A DNA stretch of 64,000 nucleotides from Sipunculus nudus. Its lineage: Eukaryota > Annelida > Sipuncula > Golfingiida > Sipunculidae. The number at the start of each line of letters is the position of its first letter. Position 1 is the stretch's first letter. The notes beneath the pieces are model-generated. The model made no database searches. It was not told the DNA's origin and worked only from the letters and a program-made list of their open reading frames with translations. The translations under genes were made by a program, and so were the position numbers. The stretch covers positions 57,617,429 to 57,681,428 of the forward strand of contig CM049312.1 of the NCBI GenBank assembly GCA_026874595.1. Direction: 5' to 3'. Below are positions 58,037-64,000 of this stretch, piece after piece.

Positions 58037-61000
58037 TTAAAACAACTGTGGTAATATTTTCCCCCACTTATGGAGATGTACATTTAATTTTCCTTTATTC
58101 TGAGCTATTTCATATTCAATATTTTGCAATAGTTTCAATTTATTAATAAAACACGCAAATAAATTAGTGTCAGGGTCATTTCTTTTTAAATAAATAACCA
58201 TTTTGTAGGTCATAATAAGCTGATTCAGCAAGAGGTTTTCCTTAACAGGTAATACCCCGAACAATATAGTTGTGACATTAAGAGAAGGCAAATATATATT
58301 CGCTGTTTTCAGCCATGTCTGAATTCCAAAGTATACATTTTTGGACACAAAGCATTCACAGAACAAATGAATCACCGTTTCGTATTCAAGAAAACAATAT
58401 GAACACCGCGGACTGTCAGAAAGATTCCACTTGTAAAGCAGAGAGTTGACAGGTAAATAGTTATGTAAAGTCTTGTATTGGAATTCCCTGCTATACATAT
58501 CAAGTGAAATTTGATGGGCTGCAACATAATATTGTGTAAATTGTTCACAACTAATTTCCCCTCTTTCAGCCCACTTCTTTAATGTTGTTGACTGAGTGCT
58601 CTTCTTTTTGATAAGTGAATCATACACCCTTTTAGATGTAATCTCTGCTAAATCAATAATTCCGGTATCTGTAACAACACACTGTCCTCTAGTTTCTACA
58701 AACTCTTCTGATATACATAAACTAATCCAGTCTTGAGGTATTGAACCTATAACAGATCTCAATGACAAATACTTGCTAAATGATAATGGTGGGTACCTTA
58801 CCCTCAATTCGTGCCAAGTACACACATAACCATTATTTGTTAAAAGGTCTTTCACCGTTCTTATGTTTAAGCTATCAAAATATTTTACAAAAAAAGACTT
58901 TTTATTGAACTTCAGATAACAATTATTCCACAAAGGTTGTAAGATAACTTCCTGGGCTGATTCAGGGTATTTTTTAACAAAATATGACCACTCTTTCAGG
59001 CATTCCTTATAAAATGGCAACATTTGACATGGAATTCTCTTTATATCAAAATTCATTGAAATTGCATCTTTACCTCCAATTGCTTTCAAATAGTACTGAG
59101 GTATTGTTTTCCATGTTCTATCTGAACCTGTGGTTAATTTTTTTATCCACATTACATACTGAGTTTTTAATCTTGTACCAACATCTGGGAAGCTCAAACC
59201 TCCCCGGTCATAGGACCCAATGACTGTCTCATATTTGACTTTAGGTCGCTTACCCTTCCATAGAAACTGTCTCATGAGTAATGTGATATTATTAATAAAT
59301 ATTGTTGGTGCGGTGCACATATTACAAACATACAAAATCTTTGGTAAGGCTAAAGTTCTACAAATTTCTGTACGTCCAAATATTGTAAGGTTTCTAGTTG
59401 ACCAAATGTTAAACAGTAACTTAAGTTTTTCCTCCACTGTCTGAAAGTTGTACTTATAACAAAGTTCTTCATTGTATGTGTACCATATCCCAAGAATTTT
59501 AATAGCAGATTTTGTTAATTTAACCCATTTACATGAAATTGGTGTTTCCTCCTTTTTCTTCCATTTTCCTAACCAAGCTGCATCTGATTTTTCATAATTC
59601 ACTTTTAATGAAGTATAATTAGCAAATGTGTCAATTATTGATATCAAATATTTAAATGACTCCACATTGGACAGGAAAAAAGTAACATCATCAGCAAATA
59701 TTGTTAGTTTTACTTCATTGCTACCTATATAAATGCCTTTTACATTTTTTTCTGATCTAACCATATGCATTAAGATTTCTATCACAAGAATGAACAAATA
59801 TGGTGCAATTGGATCACCTTGCTTAGTACCTCTTGACACAGGAAAATATCTGGTTGAATATCCGTTATTTTAAACACAACTTTGTGAACCTGTATGAATT
59901 AATTTTATCCAGTTGATAAACATTGGTCCAAATCCATACCGTTTCAATACCGATAGCATAAACACATGATCTACGGAATCAAAAGCTGCAGCGAAATCAG
60001 CACCAAACAATATTCCAGTTATGTTTTCTACTTCACAATATTCAATCATATCTGATATAAGGCGTACTGAGTCCCCTATGTAGCGTCCTGGAACAAATGC
60101 ATTTTGATCCATATCAACCAATTTATTCAGAACTTTACTTAAACGTGCTACAAGTATTTTACTAAGGATTTTACAGTCAACATTTATTAAACTGATGGGT
60201 CTCCATGAATTTATGAATCTTACATCTTTTCCAGGTTTCTCAAGAAGAGTGATTACTGACTGTTTTTGACTTGTAGTCAGTTCACCAAAATTATAACATT
60301 CATTAAGACATGTAGTCAAATAACTTCCTAATTCACTGAAGAAGCATAAATAAAATTCTTTGCAAAGCCCATCATTTCCAGGAGTCTTGTTATTCGCCAT
60401 AGATTTTAATGCATTGTGTACATCAGTTATAGTAATCATACCTTCACACAACTCTGCTTCATCTGTACTTAATACTGGTAAGTTAAAGCAACTATCTAAA
60501 AAATGTTCACAATCATTAAAGCTTTTATCTATATGTCTCTCATATCTTTTACAGTAAAAATTATATATTTCTTTCATAATATTTTCCTGATTTGTTACCT
60601 CATTTCCATCTATAAGTAATTTTCTAATACAAGTTTTATTCTTATTTCTCCTTTCCAAGTTTACAAAGTATTTATTATTTCTTTCACCTTGCTCATGCCA
60701 TTGTGCTCTTGACCTTATTATAATTCCTTCCGTTATTTTATTATAGCATTCCTCCAATTCATTCTTGATCTTTTCATATTTTTCTAAGTTTTCATGACTC
60801 GGATTACTACTGATGGCACATTCCATTTCTTTTACTTCTTTTTCTAATGAAAGGTATCTATCTTTAAATCTTCTATTCTTTTCTTTAGAATAAGTAATTG
60901 TAAACTTCCTAATGCTATATTTCAGATACTCCCATTTACCTCGTGCATCTAGCTCTGAGTGATCTAACTCCTGCTTTGTTGTAACAATATACTCCTTCAT

Positions 61001-61876
61001 CTTGTTTATATAATTTATATCTTTGATAAGTGAACAATTAAATTTCCAGAAGGAAGGCCCATGTTTATCAGTGTTCAGTGACCTAAGTGCCAGATGTACA
61101 GCTGAATGATCCGAGCCAACACTGGGTATAATATCACAGTGTGAAATATAGGGTTGCAGAGACGATGACACTAAAAAGAAATCTAATCTCCGTTGTGTAA
61201 GTGGACATAATCGTCTCCAGGTGAATTTTTTAACTTTTGGGTTTCGAACTCTCCAGATATCACATATATTTAATAATTCCATAGTCCTCTTAATCATGTC
61301 GACTGTTTTTGACCTAAGCGTAAAATTACCTCCATCAGCATCCTCATCAGAAAAGCAAAAATTAAAGTCCCCACCCCAAATTATCTTAGTATTTTCGTCG
61401 GGCTGAAAATTATCATTTATTATATTATAAATATTCTCGTAACATAATAATTGCTCAGTCTCACTGTTAGGACCATAAACGTTAATCAGCAAAAAGTGTG
61501 ACCCTTGAATGATACAATATAGCATGACAAATCTTCCTGCATCGTCCACTTTACTATCCAACAATGTGAATTCTAGTTTTGACCCAATTAAGGTTAATGT
61601 TCCCCTGGCCTGATTTGTACCATGGGAAAAGAAACTATGACCCCTCCATTGGTGTTTCCATGCTTGTTCACATTTTGTATCAGAATGGGATTCCTGAATA
61701 AAACATATACCTTTATCCAATCCTTGTTTATGACACCAATTAAATAATTTCCTTCTTTTAATATAATTCCTAATCCCATTAGCATTAACACTCAGAATCT
61801 TAAAATTCATCACTGATATTTCATTTGTTGAAGTAGAACCTTCTATTATTACAGGAATAAAATATGGTACTTGCAC
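58037..61876 (-). pseudogene. LINE ORF2 (endonuclease-reverse transcriptase) with one stop codon
   Basis: This is a single frame of about 1,279 codons, broken only by TAA at 59870-59872 (codon 669). The N-terminal APE-type endonuclease begins near residue 24 (FKILSVNANGIRN), with QESH at 61-64, GGDFN at 168-172 and GSDHSAV near 254-260. The reverse transcriptase has RPISLINVDCKILSKIL, FVPGRYIGDSVRLI, motif A GADFAAAFDSVD (Asp627), RGTKQGDPIAPYLF and the motif C box FADD near 727-730. A C-terminal CSYC...HLFCEC zinc-knuckle lies about 135 residues before the end. The order and motifs fit the L1/Tx1 group. The stop falls between RT motifs A and C, so no full-length enzyme is expected. No frameshift is seen. 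Confidence 0.93.
59870..59872 (-). other. In-frame premature TAA in LINE ORF2
   Basis: The frame reads GSQSCV-stop-NNGYSTRYFPVSRGTKQGD. Both sides are colinear with the usual RT order, so a single base substitution is the simplest explanation. It is the only disruption I see in 3.84 kb of ORF2. Confidence 0.88.
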
Positions 61877-62313
61877 CTATTTCTATAAATCCATAAGTTC
61901 ATGAATAATTGTAAACACAAAGTTAAATATATGTGTGAATATCTTATTTTCAGCCTACAGAAATATCTTTGTAACCAATTATAAAGGGAAAATGTGATGC
62001 TTCCAAACTGGTGAACATGTAGTTTAGATTTAGTGTATTTTATCATTTCACCACTTTTACATTGAGTCGCAAGTATCATATAAACACATAGAAGACACGA
62101 ACAAGTGACCCAGAACACAAGGTGACATAAATATACATAAGACATACTGTGGTACCTGGTAGCTTGGACCAGTACACCCAAAAATAATATTTTGATAATG
62201 ATGATAATAATAATTATATTAATACGAAAAGGGAAAGCTATGATCTGTTCAAGGCGTTCTAATATATTCTCATTTCATGTATAAACAATACAAACTTCCA
62301 ACGCCCTTTCAGA

Positions 62314-62640
62314 TTACTTCATTACCACATCCAGCTGATCTCCATACTTGACCCTAAACACTTTATTATCCCTCCCTTTGACAAACACCTTCCCATCCCA
62401 CGTCCATGCATCAGAGACACGTTGATCCTTTTTTACTCTATTAAACATTTTTTGCATTTCAGCACACATATCATCAACTATGATTATTCCGCTATTTTTC
62501 AACTGCTTCCTGGCTTTCAATACAGAAAGCTTTTCATCCCTAGACATAAATTTTACAATAATAGCCCTGTCGGAGTCATGTCGATGTGTCCCCACCCTAT
62601 GTGCCACATCTATAGATCTTTCTTCTACCTTTACATTCAA
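62314..62640 (-). pseudogene. LINE ORF1, C-terminal fragment
   Basis: About 108 codons remain open to the stop at 62314. They read DVAHRVG, then DRAIIVKFMSRDEKLSVLKA, RKQLKNSGIIIVDDM and SDAWTWDGKVFVKG. Known: this pattern (AHR.G, RxIIVKF.....K..VLKAR, a W.WDGK.FVK end) is typical of the C-terminal half of L1-type ORF1 RNA-binding proteins, which coat the LINE RNA. The reading frame has no ATG at its 5' end; the first codon in the open frame is TTG, with a stop three codons before it in A/T-rich sequence. The N-terminal coiled coil is therefore missing because of 5' truncation. Confidence 0.82.
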
Positions 62641-62676
62641 TTTATTTTATTCAAAATAAAAAAAAAAATCAAAATA

Positions 62677-62691
62677 AACATTTAAAAACTT
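62677..62691. repeat. LINE target-site duplication, 5' side
   Basis: AACATTTAAAAACTT is an exact copy of 57743-57757 and marks the 5' end of the inserted LINE. The perfect match over 15 bp indicates a fairly recent insertion or a single event without later decay at the site. Confidence 0.9.
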
Positions 62692-62699
62692 AATTCTTC

Positions 62700-63020
62700 T
62701 GAATGCATGATTATTTTCCTCTTCATTCATAGCAAATGCAATTTTTCTTATATCATAGTTTAAACATTTCAACAGCTGGTGTAAGGCTCTTGTGAACCTA
62801 TGATAGCAAGTCCTATTTACTAAGAAAAACATTTAAGCAGTCATGTAAATGTAACCGTCTGCATATAAAAACATCTTAAAAGGCAAGGGTTTGGACAAAA
62901 ATAAGACATCATATTGTATCTTCTGTCAGCTTAGGAAATAATCAGTCATTATTGGTGATGTTAAGTTTTGACTTTGACCTTCCTGACCTTGACCCTGACC
63001 CTCCTATGTTGACCTTCTAC
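62700..63020. other. ATXN2 intron sequence between LINE and exon
   Basis: No repeat recognised apart from a short TTGACCTTCCTGACCTTGAC-like tract at 62968-63015 just outside the donor. Confidence 0.5.
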
Positions 63021-63024
63021 TTAC

Positions 63025-63145
63025 CTAAGACCTGGGGGTGTTGTATCTGCTGTGGAGCCATGGAGCCTGTCTGTTGATCACCTGGATGTGATCCTGCTGG
63101 TACCATGGGCCCCATCACACGTGTACCTGGAGGTACCTGCATAAC
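63025..63145 (-). CDS. ATXN2: Ataxin-2 homologue, internal coding exon (most 5' exon visible)
   Basis: Seen: the minus strand has an acceptor ending in ATCTCAG just above 63145 and a donor TTAG|GTAAGT below 63025. The 121-nt exon starts in phase 0 and leaves one base. It reads VMQVPPGTRVMGPMVPAGSH and then DQQTGSMAPQQIQHPQVL. Known: ataxin-2 is a cytoplasmic RNA-binding, stress-granule protein with Lsm and LsmAD domains, a PAM2 motif for poly(A)-binding protein, and a long low-complexity C-terminus. This exon matches the human stretch with the pattern SPVIQGNARMMAPPTHAQPG. A second in-frame acceptor, GCAG, lies 9 nt inside (exon start 63136), so the exact start could be either. The next coding exon is about 5.6 kb away because a LINE fills the intron. 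No further exon is visible between 63145 and 64000. Confidence 0.82.
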
Positions 63146-63149
63146 CTGA

Positions 63150-63645
63150 GATGATGCATACCAGGATGAGAAAGTCTTGTGTACTTTTAGAAACACACCA
63201 TTTTACATGTCCAATCTTAAAAAATAATTATATAGAAATAAAATAACTTTCTATAACCCAATTTTTTTAAAAATTTATCATGTGCGTTGGGACAGTTAAC
63301 TATATTAATGTCTTGGCTTCATTGTGGAAAATATACTACACAACAAAATCTCTTAAGAATTTTTCTAAAGATTTTTCTTCTATAGTTTCCTAATACCTTA
63401 TGTACAGCACTGAAGCTTTAATATTATAACACATCATGAGTAAAATGGATAACCAATGAAACTATAGCAGCAACTTGTCAAGGAAATGTTAATTTTATGT
63501 ATTTAAATATTGGTTTAGAAAACTGAACACTAATAAATATGTGGTATAACTTGGTAGTGCCACTCAACCATTATCAAGCAACTCCTCTACAGTAAAGCCT
63601 GCTTTGGCTCATGAAGTGTCAAGAATATTTTGACTGACAGATCCG
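63150..63645. other. ATXN2 upstream intron, unassigned
   Basis: AT-rich with no Pro/Gln-rich exon on the minus strand and no repeat recognised. Confidence 0.5.
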
Positions 63646-63649
63646 CAAA

Positions 63650-64000
63650 AACAAGGGACCTGTAGGTCAAAGCCCTCAGGTGAAACTGATTCTGTTAATA
63701 TGTGTGTAAAATCCTAGTGGTTGTGTTAACTGTGCACTTTCATTGACTACATGAAAGATGGAGGAGCCCCTCATGATCGCAAACATATACTTGTAAAAGT
63801 ATCTGTATTTCAACTAAGTGCATGTAATATGCATGTAAATATATCCACTTGGAACAAACAAAACCCTGCAAATTATAGAATAACAGATAAGCTAAAGCAT
63901 AATAATACAAATTTATTTACTGAAATTAAATGCTGTAAAAAACTTTTCATTTCCAAATGTTCATAACCTATATTTGAAAAGCAAGTTAAAACAAGCCAAT
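63650..64000 (+). repeat. Interspersed repeat with ACAAGGGACC core, long copy 2 (runs off the window)
   Basis: Aligns throughout with 14908-15245: ACAAGGGACCTGTAGGTCAA, AAAATCCTAGTGGTTGTGTT, GATGGAGGAGCCCCTCATGA and AGCAAGTTAAAACAAGCCA. It lies in an ATXN2 intron; the core GGCGCTCAGCTGA is mutated here. Confidence 0.85.

Larger units (their letters stand above)
57758..62676 (-). mobile_element. 5'-truncated L1/Tx1-like LINE inserted in an ATXN2 intron
   Basis: This is a non-LTR retrotransposon copy of about 4.9 kb on the minus strand. In 5' to 3' order it holds the C-terminal part of ORF1 (62640-62314), a spacer of about 440 bp, ORF2 (61876-58037), a 3' UTR and a poly(A) tail, seen as 25 T on the plus strand at 57756-57780. 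AATAAA overlaps the start of the tail. It is bounded by a perfect 15-bp direct repeat. ORF1 is cut at its N-terminus, so the element was truncated on insertion. The last 36 bp at the 5' side (62641-62676) are pure A/T-rich and may be junction filler. It has the same orientation as ATXN2, so it is present in the ATXN2 pre-mRNA unless spliced out. Confidence 0.93.

Overview
The window is AT-rich animal nuclear DNA. Coding sequence is sparse, introns carry canonical GT..AG borders, and most of the sequence is interspersed and tandem repeats. There are no bacterial-type operons, rRNA genes or CRISPR arrays. The repeat style (hairpin-ended non-autonomous elements with internal satellites, many TIR miniature elements, L1/Tx1-like LINEs) suggests a marine lophotrochozoan, most likely a mollusc and perhaps a bivalve. 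That placement is inference, not proof.

The one gene I can name with confidence is ataxin-2 (ATXN2), on the minus strand at the right end. Five consecutive 3'-terminal coding exons (63025-63145, 57286-57461, 55733-56120, 54997-55104, 53216-53268) join with matching intron phases. Their product follows the order of the proline/glutamine-rich C-terminus of human ataxin-2. The 5' exons (Lsm, LsmAD, PAM2) lie beyond position 64000. The introns have been colonised. A 4.9-kb LINE with a 15-bp target-site duplication sits in the first visible intron, in the same orientation as the gene. A 0.5-kb hairpin-ended element lies in the next intron, and a 277-bp-satellite block lies in the last intron.

The rest, left to right: a 64-bp/21-bp minisatellite (about 1.1-2.17 kb) with degenerate outliers to 6.4 kb; a 330-bp tandem array bounded by hairpins (9.78-11.76 kb) next to a family of inverted-repeat units flanked by (TA)n; a 1.88-kb TIR element with TTA duplications (17.6-19.5 kb); a 217-bp TA-flanked MITE (20.35 kb) with relics; a 44-bp tandem array (23 kb); a decayed LINE endonuclease (24.2-25 kb); a 218-bp tandem duplication carrying TCACGTGA sites (25.8-26.3 kb); several copies of a long repeat ending in a strong hairpin (16-50 kb); a tRNA-like SINE inserted in one of those copies (38.65 kb); and a large element with eight 277-bp repeats and the palindrome GGTGGCGCCACC (39.1-41.5 kb), related to blocks at 2.7, 43.4, 44.6 and 53.5 kb.

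Three further exon-like ORFs (7.7, 31.6, 36.8 kb, all minus strand) are reported at low confidence. I found no convincing new autonomous gene system. The most unusual material is the set of non-autonomous elements that pair terminal hairpins with internal satellite arrays, and the layered insertions that let their relative ages be read.
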